Part shown: piece after piece, positions 24,326 through 34,074 of the stretch
How positions within the stretch are numbered: the stretch's first letter is position 1
Layout: each line of letters starts with the position of its first letter
Source: M3007 sp964481485
GTDB lineage: Bacteria; Bacteroidota; Bacteroidia; Chitinophagales; Saprospiraceae
Length of the DNA stretch: 64,000 nt
Assembly: GCA_964481485.1 (NCBI GenBank)
Contig: CAYZVM010000001.1
Location: forward strand, 12,322 to 76,321
Direction: 5' to 3'
The notes under the pieces: generated by a model
The model's database searches: none
Told to the model about the DNA's origin: nothing
Seen by the model: only the letters and a program-made list of their open reading frames with translations
Position numbers and translations under genes: made by a program

Positions 24326-25117
24326 ATGAAGAATTTTACTATTGCCCCAATGGCAGCCGTCGCTGTCATTCTCCTTGCGATGCTCAACAGCTGTGGGAGC
24401 GTCAAACACACTGAGATGCTGATGCTCCAAGATGTCCAAAACCGACTGGCCGCCATCGACACGCTCCCCGCACTCCGAATCCAAGCAGACGACATCCTAA
24501 GTATTCAGGTCAGCAGCCGCTCGCCAGAGAACTTGATTGCTTTCCAACAACAAAAAACGGAAGGCCTTGCCTCTTCGGGCGAGCAAGCCCTCGGCATCCA
24601 AGATGGCTACCGGGTGGACGAAAACGGCGACATTTTCCTGCCCTATATCGGCAAGGTGAGGGCGGCGGGAAAAACTGTACTCCAACTAAGGCAAGAAATC
24701 AGCAACAAAATGATACAGTTTATCCCCGACGCAACGGTGCAGGTTCGTTTCCTCAACTTCCGCGTCACCATGATCGGCGAGGTCACACGGCCCAATGCCT
24801 ACATCATTCCCAACGAACGGCTCAACATCCTCGAAGCCATCGGCATGGCGGGCGACTTCACACCCTACGCCCGGCGCAATTCCGTACTCATCATGCGCGA
24901 GCGCAACCAAGTACGCGAGTTTGTGCGCCTCAACACGCAGGATACCACCTTGTTCTCCTCCCCCTATTTCTACCTCAAACCCAATGATATTGTATATGTG
25001 GAGCCTTTGAAAGCCAAAGAATATGCCACACAGGGCGACTTCTTATCGAGATATTCCAATGTGTTTTTCCCCATCGTGACACTATTGACCTTCGTCCTTG
25101 GCCTTTCCATCAATTGA
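24326..25117 (+). CDS. Wza-like polysaccharide export lipoprotein
   Basis: A 263-residue protein with a lipobox (AMLNSC, Cys23), a Poly_export domain (LRIQADDILSIQVSSRSPEN), an SLBB-type domain (VRFLNFRVTMIGEV...LNILEAIGMAGDF) and a C-terminal hydrophobic helix. Like Wza homologues of Bacteroidota it would form the outer-membrane exit channel for the polymer. The co-polymerase gene follows after 99 bp. Confidence 0.93.
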   Translation: MKNFTIAPMAAVAVILLAMLNSCGSVKHTEMLMLQDVQNRLAAIDTLPALRIQADDILSIQVSSRSPENLIAFQQQKTEGLASSGEQALGIQDGYRVDENGDIFLPYIGKVRAAGKTVLQLRQEISNKMIQFIPDATVQVRFLNFRVTMIGEVTRPNAYIIPNERLNILEAIGMAGDFTPYARRNSVLIMRERNQVREFVRLNTQDTTLFSSPYFYLKPNDIVYVEPLKAKEYATQGDFLSRYSNVFFPIVTLLTFVLGLSIN

Positions 25118-25216
25118 CATAGGGGTGAAATTTGAAAAACATACTAATTTTTCAACCTGCGCCCCAACTTTCATAAAATCAAACAGACACAGTTTCTTCA
25201 AAAAAATAATCGAACC

Positions 25217-27487
25217 GTGAAAGAGGAAAAAACTGATTACAGACAATTGCTCGGCAAAGCGCTCCAATACTGGTGGCTCTATGCCCTTATATTCCCTGCC
25301 GCGTTGGGGCTTGCATTCCTGTACCTGCGCAAAGCGCACCCCAAATATGAAGCAGTGGCCATGCTCTTGATAAAAGACGACGCGCAATCGGGCCAACTCG
25401 TGGAAGAAGCCGTCTTAGACGGATTGGGCGTGGCTGGAAAAAAACAAAAAAGCCTCGAAAACGAGGTGCAAATACTCAAGTCCACCCCGCTCATGGAGAA
25501 GGTGGTAAAAAACTTGGAGCTGCAATATGAGTATTACAGCATCGAATGGATGAAGCGGCGCGACATCACGAAAGACTCGCCTATCAAAGTGGTGGACTGG
25601 AAGCCCGCCTATGAAGACATTTATTTGGAAGGCGATGTGTTTTTTGAAAGCAACGGTCGCTATACCCTGAAAGTCGAAAAAAACGAATATCAGGGAGAGT
25701 TTGGCAAAGAACTCCGGTTGCCTGAAGGCAAACTTACGCTATCGTTCAGCCGCTCAAAGGATGCTTCGGGGCCAATTGGCATCCGGGTGCAGTCGCCGCA
25801 CAGCAAAGCAAAAGAGCTGCTTGAATACCTCGATGTATCGGCTATGGGCGAAAAATCAAGCACCTTGAGCATGTCTCTCAAAGATAAAGTACCGTCGCGT
25901 GCGGAAGCCGTGCTCATGGAGTTGATAGAGCTTTACAACGAACAGTCCATTGAGGACAAGAATAAAGTTTTTGAAAACAGCCTTAACCTGCTCAACGAGC
26001 GCATCAACCTGATAACACAAGAATTGTCCCAAGCTGAATACAGCGTAGAAAGCTACAAACGCCGCAACAATCTCGTGGAAGTCAGTGCCGAAGGCAGCCT
26101 GTTGATGCGTGATTTGGCCGACTACAACAAAGAAATCGCCACTACGGATGTCCAATTGGAGATACTCACCTCCATCCAAGAGTTTTTGGAACGAAACAAA
26201 GAAAACTTTGAGTTCGTGCCGACTAACCTCAACATCAATAACCTCACACTGACCCAACAACTGGCGAGTTTCAACACCTCATTGGCTGACCGCGACCGCC
26301 TCAGAAACCAAGTCGGCCCCTCCCACCCCGATTTAATTTTGGTGGAAAAGCAAATCAGAAACCTTCGCCAAACCATCGTCGAAAATATCCGTGGCATCAA
26401 AGCAGATATTCAGTTGGGGCGCAACGCCAAAGAACAACTCAGTGCCAGTGTGCAAAACCGAATGCAAAGCTTGCCGAGCCGCGAACGCGGGCTGCTCGAT
26501 TTGGAACGCAACAAGAACCTGAAAGAAAACCTATACCTCTATCTCTTGGAAAAACGGGAGCAGTCCGCCATTGCGCTTGCTGTCACCACCAGTACCGGCA
26601 GGGTCATCGAACCGGCACAAGCTGGCGACCCATTCAGCCCAAAACCTGCGCAAATCCTGTTGATTGCGTTGTTTCTGGGGCTGGCTATCCCAACAGGTAT
26701 TGTGTTCTCTATCCATAGCCTCAACGACAAGGTGATGACCGAGGACGACGTGCAGCGTGCCGTGCCGGCCCCGATTGCGGGCGTTTTGGCGCACAGCCGC
26801 AAAAAATCGCGCGTTGTGGTAAAAGAAAACAGCACCACCGCTGCCGCCGAGATGTTCCGCGCTTTGCGTGCCAACTTGGCCTTCATCGCGCCCGGCCACA
26901 AAATGCAGGCACTGATTGTCACCTCCAGCATTCCTGGAGAAGGCAAGTCGTTCATCGCCCTGAACTTGGGCGTGACGCAGGCACTGGCTGGTAAAAAAGT
27001 GGTGCTGCTCGAACTGGATTTGCGGAAGCCCAGCCAGCATTTTGAGGATATTGAAGCTGCGGAAGAGGGCGTGGTCAATTACCTTATTGACCCAGGCACA
27101 AAATTGGACAACATCATCGAAAATACCGGCCTTCACATCAACTACGATGTTATCCGTTGTGGCCCAAAACCACCAAACCCCAGCGAGTTGCTACTTTCGG
27201 ATCGCCTGCGCGAACTGATGACTCATTTGCGCCAGCGCTATGATTTCATCATCCTCGACACGCCGCCGGTGGGCGTGGTGGCTGACGCGCTGCAAATGAA
27301 GGATATGGCCGATGCCACTATGTACGTCGTTCGCTCTGGCTATACCCATAAAGGGCAGTTGCGCATCATCCGCGATATACTCCAGAAGGACAAGCTCCCC
27401 CGCCCATTCGTCGTCCTGAATGCCGTGCATTTGGACAAAAGCACCTACGGCGGGTACTACACTTCGTATTACGGAGAGGACAAGTAA
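25217..27487 (+). CDS. Wzc-like polysaccharide co-polymerase with BY-kinase domain
   Basis: A 756-residue protein starting at GTG 25217. An N-terminal Wzz domain with membrane helix (YWWLYALIFPAALGLAFLYL) is followed by a long coiled-coil periplasmic part, a second membrane helix (ILLIALFLGLAIPTGIVFSI) and a cytosolic tyrosine kinase. Walker A is SSIPGEGKS (Lys577), with LELDLRKP and FIILDTPPVG as the other motifs. The tail has Tyr744, 747, 748, 751 and 752, the autophosphorylation cluster. It controls chain length and export together with the Wza-like protein and is reversed by the PHP phosphatase. Confidence 0.95.
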   Translation: MKEEKTDYRQLLGKALQYWWLYALIFPAALGLAFLYLRKAHPKYEAVAMLLIKDDAQSGQLVEEAVLDGLGVAGKKQKSLENEVQILKSTPLMEKVVKNLELQYEYYSIEWMKRRDITKDSPIKVVDWKPAYEDIYLEGDVFFESNGRYTLKVEKNEYQGEFGKELRLPEGKLTLSFSRSKDASGPIGIRVQSPHSKAKELLEYLDVSAMGEKSSTLSMSLKDKVPSRAEAVLMELIELYNEQSIEDKNKVFENSLNLLNERINLITQELSQAEYSVESYKRRNNLVEVSAEGSLLMRDLADYNKEIATTDVQLEILTSIQEFLERNKENFEFVPTNLNINNLTLTQQLASFNTSLADRDRLRNQVGPSHPDLILVEKQIRNLRQTIVENIRGIKADIQLGRNAKEQLSASVQNRMQSLPSRERGLLDLERNKNLKENLYLYLLEKREQSAIALAVTTSTGRVIEPAQAGDPFSPKPAQILLIALFLGLAIPTGIVFSIHSLNDKVMTEDDVQRAVPAPIAGVLAHSRKKSRVVVKENSTTAAAEMFRALRANLAFIAPGHKMQALIVTSSIPGEGKSFIALNLGVTQALAGKKVVLLELDLRKPSQHFEDIEAAEEGVVNYLIDPGTKLDNIIENTGLHINYDVIRCGPKPPNPSELLLSDRLRELMTHLRQRYDFIILDTPPVGVVADALQMKDMADATMYVVRSGYTHKGQLRIIRDILQKDKLPRPFVVLNAVHLDKSTYGGYYTSYYGEDK

Positions 27488-27614
27488 AGAAAAACTTTTG
27501 TGCCCAGTTCTCAACGCTCTCTGGCGTGGTGCTATGCTCCATGCCCCTTGATTCGCGTCCATGATGCGGCTTTTGGAATGAGCAATTAGAAAAACTAACT
27601 CGACTCGCTATCAA

Positions 27615-29069
27615 GTGTCACTCAAACAAAAAACGATAAAAGGGCTTTCGTGGGCGTTCATTGACCGCTTTGCCAACCAAGTTTCCCAGTTTATTTTCGG
27701 GATTATCTTGGCAAGGCTGCTCTCGCCCGCCGAATACGGCCTGATAGGGATGTTGGCTATTTTTTTTGAAGTGGCAGACACGTTTGTCATGGCGGGTTTC
27801 AGCGAGGCGCTCATTCGGAAAACCAACCCGAGCAAACAAGATTACTCGACGGTTTTTCTGGTCAACGTCGCCACAGGGATATTTTTCTACGCGCTCCTGT
27901 GCGTCGGTGCGCCCGGCATCAGTTGGTTTTTCAACCAGCCTGATTTGACGCCCATTATCTGGGTCATGGGCAGCACCATCGTCATCAATGCGCTGAGCAT
28001 GGTGGCGCGGGTGCCGCTGACGAAAAACATGGATTTCAAGTCACTGGCGACCATTTCCGTCATCAGCAACATCATCTCTGGCACAGTGGCCATCGTGTTG
28101 GCATTCAAAGGTTGGGGCGTGTGGAGTTTGGTGTGGCGCAATATCGTTCAGAGCTTAGCCACCACTTTGCTGATATTCGTTTTTTCCAGACCCAGTTTCG
28201 GGTTGCAGTTCAGTCGGGCGTCTTTTCGGGAAATTTTCGGATTCGGCTCCAAACTGCTCATGTCGCGTTTGTTTCTCGAAGTTTACAACAACCTATATTA
28301 TCTGCTCATCGGCAAGTTTTTCAGTGCCAGAGAGTTGGGGCTTTACACACGGGCCAACGGCTACAAGGATATGTTCTCCCGGACGCTGCACAATGTCATC
28401 CAGAGTGTAAGTTTCCCTGCTTTGGCAGAAATAAAAGACGACGACGTGCGGCTGAAAAATGCTTATCGGCGATTGGTGCAAACAACGACGTACCTCACGG
28501 CGATACTGATGTTTGGTTTGGCTGCTACTGCCGACCATTTCATACTCGGCCTCATCGGGCCGCAATGGGCGGACGCGATTCCGTACTTGCAGCTCCTGAG
28601 CATCGTCGGCATTTTTTACCCGTTGCACTACATCAATCTGAACATCTTGGTCATTAAAGGCCAATCGGGCAAACACCTGAAATTGGAGTTTTTGACCAAA
28701 CTGATTGCCGTGCCCGCTCTTTTCGTCGGTTTCTTTTTTGGCATCATCCCCATGATAATCTGCATGATTTTTACTTGGTCGGTGGATTATTTGGTCACGT
28801 CCTCCACGTCGGGCGAGCTCATCAATTATCCGGTGAAGGAGCAGATAAAGGATATTTTCCCCAGTTTCCTTTTTGCCGTACTGCTGGGGGCATTTGTCTT
28901 TTTGATCGGAAAATTATTCCCCTTTCACGCCCTCATCGTCCTGCTGATTCAGGTCGTGTCCGGCTTCCTGTTCACCGTAATTGTCTCCAACCAGTTCAGG
29001 ATAAAACCCTTTTTGGAGATCAAAGAGATTGTGTTGCAGAAGTTTATGAAAAAACCGGCACTGGGATAA
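27615..29069 (+). CDS. Polysaccharide flippase (MOP superfamily, WzxC-like), copy 1
   Basis: A 484-residue integral membrane protein (GTG start) with about 12-14 hydrophobic helices. The start KTIKGLSWAFIDRFANQVSQFIFGIILARLLSPAEYGLIG is diagnostic of the polysaccharide-biosynthesis MATE/MOP group. It should flip lipid-linked repeat units to the periplasm. A second flippase gene lies two genes downstream. Confidence 0.93.
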   Translation: MSLKQKTIKGLSWAFIDRFANQVSQFIFGIILARLLSPAEYGLIGMLAIFFEVADTFVMAGFSEALIRKTNPSKQDYSTVFLVNVATGIFFYALLCVGAPGISWFFNQPDLTPIIWVMGSTIVINALSMVARVPLTKNMDFKSLATISVISNIISGTVAIVLAFKGWGVWSLVWRNIVQSLATTLLIFVFSRPSFGLQFSRASFREIFGFGSKLLMSRLFLEVYNNLYYLLIGKFFSARELGLYTRANGYKDMFSRTLHNVIQSVSFPALAEIKDDDVRLKNAYRRLVQTTTYLTAILMFGLAATADHFILGLIGPQWADAIPYLQLLSIVGIFYPLHYINLNILVIKGQSGKHLKLEFLTKLIAVPALFVGFFFGIIPMIICMIFTWSVDYLVTSSTSGELINYPVKEQIKDIFPSFLFAVLLGAFVFLIGKLFPFHALIVLLIQVVSGFLFTVIVSNQFRIKPFLEIKEIVLQKFMKKPALG

Positions 29070-29126
29070 AATTGGTTATTTATTGAGTCGGTGATGCGGT
29101 TATCCGTAGAGACGACCACCCATAAT

Positions 29127-29189
29127 CAAATCCTCAATTCAACAAATCACCAGTTCAAACAACCAAATCCTCAATTCAACAAATCACCA
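29127..29189 (+). repeat. 26-bp direct repeat, two exact copies
   Basis: Copies at 29127-29152 and 29164-29189 are identical, with 11 bp between them. The second copy ends two bases before the glycosyltransferase ATG (29192). The TCAACAAAT word recurs in the hairpin at 61493-61571. Confidence 0.9.
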
Positions 29190-29191
29190 TT

Positions 29192-30118
29192 ATGAATGAA
29201 TTAATCTCCTGCGTGGTGCCATCCTACAATCGCGCGCACCTGCTAAAAGACGCCATCGAAAGTACCATCGCCCAGACGTACCAGAACTGGGAAATGATTA
29301 TCGTGGACGACAAATCGCCCGACAACACAGCCGAGGTGGCTAAAACCTACGCGGCCAAAGACCCGCGCGTCAAGTATTTCCTCAACCCCGAAAAAGGCGT
29401 GAGCTCCGCCCGCAATTACGGCATCCAAATGTCGCAGGGGCAGTACGTTGCTTTTCTTGACGACGACGACATCAGCCTGCCGCACCGTTTTGAATCCCAG
29501 TTGAAAGCCATGAAAAAATCGGGCAACGGCTTCCTTGTGTCGGGTTTTCAATCAAAAGACCGAGTGACAGGCGAGGTGCTGGAAGAGCAGCGGCTGGAAC
29601 TGAAAGCCACCTGCACGGGCTTTCCGTCGCGCTGGATGATTCGCAAAGACCTGCTGGACAAAGTCGGCGGTTTCGACCAAACTGCCGCGCCGCTGGAAGA
29701 CATCGAACTGAGCGCCCGGCTGGCGGCTTATGAGACTTTTGCGCTGCACGACGATGTGGTGGCTGTCACCTTCCCGACGGAAGATTCGGCCAGCAGCGCC
29801 ACCGACAAAAAAGTGCGGGCGCGGCTCGTGCTTTTGGAACGGGGCAAAAACGTCTTTTCGCCGCTCGAAACCGCGTGGTGGGAGTTTTCCGCCGCCACCG
29901 ATTATTATATGTTGGGGCAAAAAGACAAGACGCTGGAATATCTGAAAAAAGCCGCTGCTGGCGACCCACGTGGCTTGTACGGGTTTGCCTATCAATATTT
30001 TAAGTTTGCAAAAGGGCTGAACGGCCCGTTCCGGCGTGTCAACCTGAAAGTGTTGGCCACGCTGCGGGAGTACAATTTCCCGACGCTGGTGAAGCATCCG
30101 ATAGTGAACAACAGTTGA
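29192..30118 (+). CDS. Glycosyltransferase family 2
   Basis: A 308-residue protein. The GT-A core begins SCVVPSYNRAHLLKDAIEST, with VDDKSPDNT and the metal-binding FLDDDDISLPHRFE. The C-terminal third (about 230-308) is helical. It adds one sugar to the lipid-linked repeat unit on the cytosolic side; specificity is unknown. It lies between the two flippase genes. Confidence 0.9.
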   Translation: MNELISCVVPSYNRAHLLKDAIESTIAQTYQNWEMIIVDDKSPDNTAEVAKTYAAKDPRVKYFLNPEKGVSSARNYGIQMSQGQYVAFLDDDDISLPHRFESQLKAMKKSGNGFLVSGFQSKDRVTGEVLEEQRLELKATCTGFPSRWMIRKDLLDKVGGFDQTAAPLEDIELSARLAAYETFALHDDVVAVTFPTEDSASSATDKKVRARLVLLERGKNVFSPLETAWWEFSAATDYYMLGQKDKTLEYLKKAAAGDPRGLYGFAYQYFKFAKGLNGPFRRVNLKVLATLREYNFPTLVKHPIVNNS

Positions 30119-30152
30119 GTGCCGACGATAGCGCGTTCGACTCAAAAAAGAA

Positions 30153-31631
30153 ATGGCCGATTCACTTAAAGACAAATCCCTCACCGCGTTCCTTTGGGTG
30201 CTGGTGGACAAAATCGGCGGCAGCATCGCCAATTTCGCAGTCACTGTCATACTCGCCCGGCTGCTGATGCCCGAAGATTTTGGGCTGGTGGCGATGGTCA
30301 TGGTGTTCTTTGAGATTTCTTCGAGTTTTATCCAGAGTGGTTTTGGTTTTGCGCTCGTCCGGGAGAAAGAGATTTCGGAGTCAGACAAATCCACCACCTT
30401 TATTTTCAATCTTGTCGCGGCCTTTGTCTTTTACGTCGCGCTGTACATTTCGGCCCCCGCCATCGGGTCTTTTTTTAATCAGGAAACACTGGTCGGCATA
30501 GTGCGGGTGATGGGACTGAATTTGATAATCGGCTCGTTTTCAATTGTACAAATTGCAGTACTGAGTCAAAAAATCGACTTTAAAGCCCAAACTCAGGTGC
30601 GATTGCTCGCCGCCGTCATCTCCGGTGTTTGTGCAGTCGTGCTGGCGCTGAAAGGATTTGGCGTGTGGAGTTTGGTGGCGCGGTTGGGGGTCATGGAGTT
30701 GATGAGCGCGATTTTTTTATGGGTCGTCAATCCATGGAAACCTGTGCTGCGGTTCAGCACCGCGTCATTCAGGAAGTTGTTTGGGTTTGGCTCCAAGATT
30801 CTGGCGGAGGCGGTGATTGACAAGTTTTTCAGAAATATGGTGCAGTTGCTCATGGGCAAATTTTATTCGAGCGCCGCGTTGGGCTTTTTTGCGCAAGCCA
30901 ACACTTTTTGCAACATGGCCGCCACCAATTTTCTCCAGGTGATTCAAAAAGTCACTTATCCGGTGCTGGCAAAACTGAAAGACGACCAGCCCAAACTGAA
31001 AGAAGGCTATCGCCAGATTGTCACCATGAGTTCTTTCGCCATTGTGCCGGTGATGGTTTTTATGTGCGTTTTGGCCGAGCCGCTCGTGGTGACACTCGTG
31101 GGAGAAAAATGGCTGGGGGCAGTTCCTTTTTTGCAAATGTTGTGCGCAGGCGGGGCGGTTTATCATTTCAACGCCATCAACCTCGATATGCTGCTGGTAT
31201 TGGGGCGCGTAGATTTAAGTTTGAAATTAGAGGTAATAAAAAAGGTAATTGCGGCGGTCTGCATCATTATTGGTATGCAATTTGGAATTTATGGAATGGT
31301 GGCTGGGCAAGTTGCGTCGGTGTTCATCGCGTTGTTCATCAACACATGGTACTCCGACAAATTGCTCAGATACTCATTGAGCGAGCAATCGAAAGACGTG
31401 GCAGCAACGGTAGGGTTCAGTTTGTTGGCCGGGGCAGCGGTGTATTTGCTGCAAGTGTTTGTGGATGTGCCGCACGGATACGGTTTGTTGCTCGGCGGCG
31501 CGGTTGGCTTGGCGATTTACGGGGGCTTGCATTGGTTGGCCCGGACGAAAGAAATACAATTTATGGAGTCGTTCATAGTGCCGAAAGCGGTGCAGTTTTT
31601 TTCAAAAAAACGCCCTTTTACAATGCTTTAA
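30153..31631 (+). CDS. Polysaccharide flippase (MOP superfamily, WzxC-like), copy 2
   Basis: A 492-residue membrane protein, clearly homologous to the flippase at 27615 (shared DKIGGSIANFAVTVILARLLMPEDFGLV-type start and the KLFGFGSKIL segment). It begins 34 bp after the glycosyltransferase. Two flippases in one locus may serve two lipid-linked substrates or reflect duplication. Confidence 0.93.
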   Translation: MADSLKDKSLTAFLWVLVDKIGGSIANFAVTVILARLLMPEDFGLVAMVMVFFEISSSFIQSGFGFALVREKEISESDKSTTFIFNLVAAFVFYVALYISAPAIGSFFNQETLVGIVRVMGLNLIIGSFSIVQIAVLSQKIDFKAQTQVRLLAAVISGVCAVVLALKGFGVWSLVARLGVMELMSAIFLWVVNPWKPVLRFSTASFRKLFGFGSKILAEAVIDKFFRNMVQLLMGKFYSSAALGFFAQANTFCNMAATNFLQVIQKVTYPVLAKLKDDQPKLKEGYRQIVTMSSFAIVPVMVFMCVLAEPLVVTLVGEKWLGAVPFLQMLCAGGAVYHFNAINLDMLLVLGRVDLSLKLEVIKKVIAAVCIIIGMQFGIYGMVAGQVASVFIALFINTWYSDKLLRYSLSEQSKDVAATVGFSLLAGAAVYLLQVFVDVPHGYGLLLGGAVGLAIYGGLHWLARTKEIQFMESFIVPKAVQFFSKKRPFTML

Positions 31632-31650
31632 TCCAAAACTGCCCTACATC

Positions 31651-31700
31651 TCTAAACCATTCTAAACCATCCAAACCATTCTAAACTCTTCTAAACCATT
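31651..31700. repeat. Hairpin repeat family A, copy 2 (one arm only)
   Basis: Five TCTAAACCAT-like units with near-exact 10-bp period; no TTTAGA arm is present upstream. It lies 22 bp before the ATG at 31722. Confidence 0.85.
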
Positions 31701-31721
31701 TTCACAATCAATCACATACTA

Positions 31722-32636
31722 ATGAAAATTACAGTTACAGGTGCCACCGGCTTTTTGGGAAAACGCGTGGTAAAAAAGTTGAAAGAACGTGGCGAAAACC
31801 CCACTACCACCTCCCTTAGCATGGGCGTGGATTTGAGAGACTGGGAGCAGACCATCGCGTTTTTTGAAAAAGAAAAACCCGAAATCCTGTTGAACTGTGC
31901 CTCCTTCGTCGGGGGCATTCAGTTTGGCTACAAATACCCCGTTGACCTCTTCGAGAACAACCTGTTGATGAATGTCAACATCCTCAAAGCCGCCCGCCTG
32001 ACTGGTGTGAAGCGCATCGTCAACCCCATTTCCAATTGCGTTTACCCCGCGAAAGCCACCCTTTTCAAAGAACCCGAAATCTGGGACGGCCCCATGCACG
32101 AATCCGTGCTGGTCTATGGTTTTGTCAGAAAAGCATTTTGGGTCGGCTCATGGGCGGCGCATCGGCAATACGGCATGGACATTGTAAATATAGTCCTGTC
32201 CAACATGTACGGCCCGGAAGACCATTTTGAAGAAGAACGTTCGCACGCACTTGGCGCTTTGATTATGAAATTCGTGGAAGCCAAACGCACGGGCGCACCT
32301 TTCGTGAATGTGTGGGGCTCCGGCAAGCCCGTCCGCGAGTGGATGCACGTGGACGACGGCGCGGAAGCCATGATTCGCAGCATCGAAATGCCCGCCACGG
32401 AAGATTTTGTGAACATCGGCGTCGGCCAAGGCATCTCGGTCATCGAAATGTGCGAACTCATCAAAGAACTCACGGGCTATCAGGGCGAAATAAAACTCGA
32501 CCCGACCAAACCCGACGGCGCCGCCTACAAAACGGTGGACGGCACCCGTGGGGAGCAACTGCTCGGCTGGCGCCCCGAAGTAGAATTCCGCGCAGGTGTA
32601 GCGCAGGCGATAAAATGGTACGAGGAGAATCATTGA
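31722..32636 (+). CDS. NAD-dependent epimerase/reductase, GDP-fucose synthase-like SDR
   Basis: A 304-residue extended SDR: GATGFLGKR nucleotide motif, Ser in NPISNCVYP, and active-site Tyr in LVYGFVRKA. The usual YxxxK reads YGFVR followed by Lys, so the Lys is displaced by one or replaced by Arg. Overall layout (NCASFVGGIQ, SNMYGPEDHFEEERSHALGALI) resembles GDP-L-fucose synthase (Fcl/WcaG). It probably makes a deoxysugar nucleotide, but no GDP-mannose dehydratase gene is in the window, so substrate is uncertain. Confidence 0.85.
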   Translation: MKITVTGATGFLGKRVVKKLKERGENPTTTSLSMGVDLRDWEQTIAFFEKEKPEILLNCASFVGGIQFGYKYPVDLFENNLLMNVNILKAARLTGVKRIVNPISNCVYPAKATLFKEPEIWDGPMHESVLVYGFVRKAFWVGSWAAHRQYGMDIVNIVLSNMYGPEDHFEEERSHALGALIMKFVEAKRTGAPFVNVWGSGKPVREWMHVDDGAEAMIRSIEMPATEDFVNIGVGQGISVIEMCELIKELTGYQGEIKLDPTKPDGAAYKTVDGTRGEQLLGWRPEVEFRAGVAQAIKWYEENH

Positions 32637-32648
32637 CTTGGTAGAAGA

Positions 32649-32750
32649 GTTTAGAAATGTTTAGATGGTTTAGACCCACATTTTTAAACACCCTAAACCA
32701 TTCTAAACTACTCTAAACCATTCTAAACTATCTAAACCCTCCTAAACAAC
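32649..32750. repeat. Hairpin repeat family A, copy 3
   Basis: Left arm of three TTTAGA units (32649-32675) and right arm of six CTAAAC units with 10-bp period (32693-32750), separated by a T-rich spacer. It fills most of the gap before the aminotransferase gene. Confidence 0.9.
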
Positions 32751-32788
32751 ATTTATTCACGCACTAACTAAAACAGCATCAAGACCTG

Positions 32789-33973
32789 ATGACAACTGTA
32801 CAAACTTCCGACCTCGCCATCAATGGTGGCACACCCATTTCGAAGGAACCTATCTTGATCCACAAGCCGACGATTATCGAAGAGGATATTCAGGCGGTGA
32901 CGGAGGCCATGCGCTCCACTTTTGTGAGCGGCGACGGGCCGGCTTGCCGCGAATTTGAAAAACGCATGGCCGAATACCTCGGCGTGAAGCACGTCCTCTT
33001 CCTCAACTCCTGCACCACCGCTCTCGATTTGGCTTTTATGATAAAAGACTTTCCGGCGGGCAGCGAGGTCATCGTGCCGAATTTTACCTACACGAGCACC
33101 GCGCTGGGGCCGATTTTGAACAACCTGAAAATCGTGCTGGCCGACGTGCGCCCCGACAACGGCAACTTAGATGTCGAGAAATTGGAGTCCTACATCACGC
33201 CGAAAACGGTGGCCATCATGCCCGTTGACTACGCTGGCAACCCTGCCGAAATGGATGAAATCAACGCCATCGCCGCGAAATACGGCCTCTTCGTGGTGCA
33301 AGACTCGGCACAGTCCATCGGCTCGAAGTACAAAGGTTTTTACACTGGCAATCAAGCCCATGTGAGCACCTTTTCCTTCCATGGCACCAAAAACATGACC
33401 ACCGGTGAAGGCGGCGCCATCGTCTCGAATGACGACCAACTGGCCGACCTCATCAAAATCATGCGCGAAAAAGGCACGGACAAATACTCCTTCTTGACCG
33501 ACAATGTGACGCGCGGCTACTACGAATATGTAAACAAAGGCAATAGCTATGTGCAGTCGAACATCAACGGTGCGATGGGCGTGACCCAAATCGCCCGCCT
33601 CGAAGCGATGAACGCCGTGCGCCGCGAGATTGCGGAATTTTACCTGAAAGCACTGACCGGATTGCCCGGCCTTGATTTTCTGCAAATCACGGAAGGCGCA
33701 GAGCACAACTGGCACCTGTTCGGCTTGTTGGTACCTGCTGAGAAAAAATACTGGATTATGGATGCCCTCCGCGCCGAAGGCGTGATGGCCAACGTGCACT
33801 ACACGCCGCTGCACCGCAACAAATACTACAAAGACCTCGGTGCCGATGCCGATTTCCCCGGCTCCATGGAGTTTTTCAACCGCTTGCTCCGCATCCCGAT
33901 TTACCCCACTTTGACGGTGGATGAGCGGGAAAAAGTGGCCGAGGCGGTGGTGAAGGTATTTTCAAATCTTTGA
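32789..33973 (+). CDS. DegT/DnrJ/EryC1/StrS family sugar aminotransferase
   Basis: A 394-residue PLP enzyme of family-typical length. INGGTPISK start, FVSGDGPACREFEKRMAEYLG, and SFHGTKNMTTGEGG with the PLP Lys201 are all intact. It transaminates a keto-nucleotide sugar (C3 or C4) to an amino sugar. It could act after the WlbA-like dehydrogenase (22340) or with an off-window dehydratase, and supplies amines for the acetyl- and formyltransferases in the same locus. Confidence 0.93.
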   Translation: MTTVQTSDLAINGGTPISKEPILIHKPTIIEEDIQAVTEAMRSTFVSGDGPACREFEKRMAEYLGVKHVLFLNSCTTALDLAFMIKDFPAGSEVIVPNFTYTSTALGPILNNLKIVLADVRPDNGNLDVEKLESYITPKTVAIMPVDYAGNPAEMDEINAIAAKYGLFVVQDSAQSIGSKYKGFYTGNQAHVSTFSFHGTKNMTTGEGGAIVSNDDQLADLIKIMREKGTDKYSFLTDNVTRGYYEYVNKGNSYVQSNINGAMGVTQIARLEAMNAVRREIAEFYLKALTGLPGLDFLQITEGAEHNWHLFGLLVPAEKKYWIMDALRAEGVMANVHYTPLHRNKYYKDLGADADFPGSMEFFNRLLRIPIYPTLTVDEREKVAEAVVKVFSNL

Positions 33974-33987
33974 ATTTGGTATAGAGT

Positions 33988-34060
33988 GGTTTAGAAGGTT
34001 TAGACCCGCTTTTTTTAACTTTCTAAACCATCTAAACCACTCTAAACCTTTCTAAACCTA
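33988..34060. repeat. Hairpin repeat family A, copy 4
   Basis: Two to three TTTAGA units, a T-rich spacer, then four to five TCTAAACC units ending 15 bp before ATG 34075. Confidence 0.88.
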
Positions 34061-34074
34061 TCAAACATACATTG

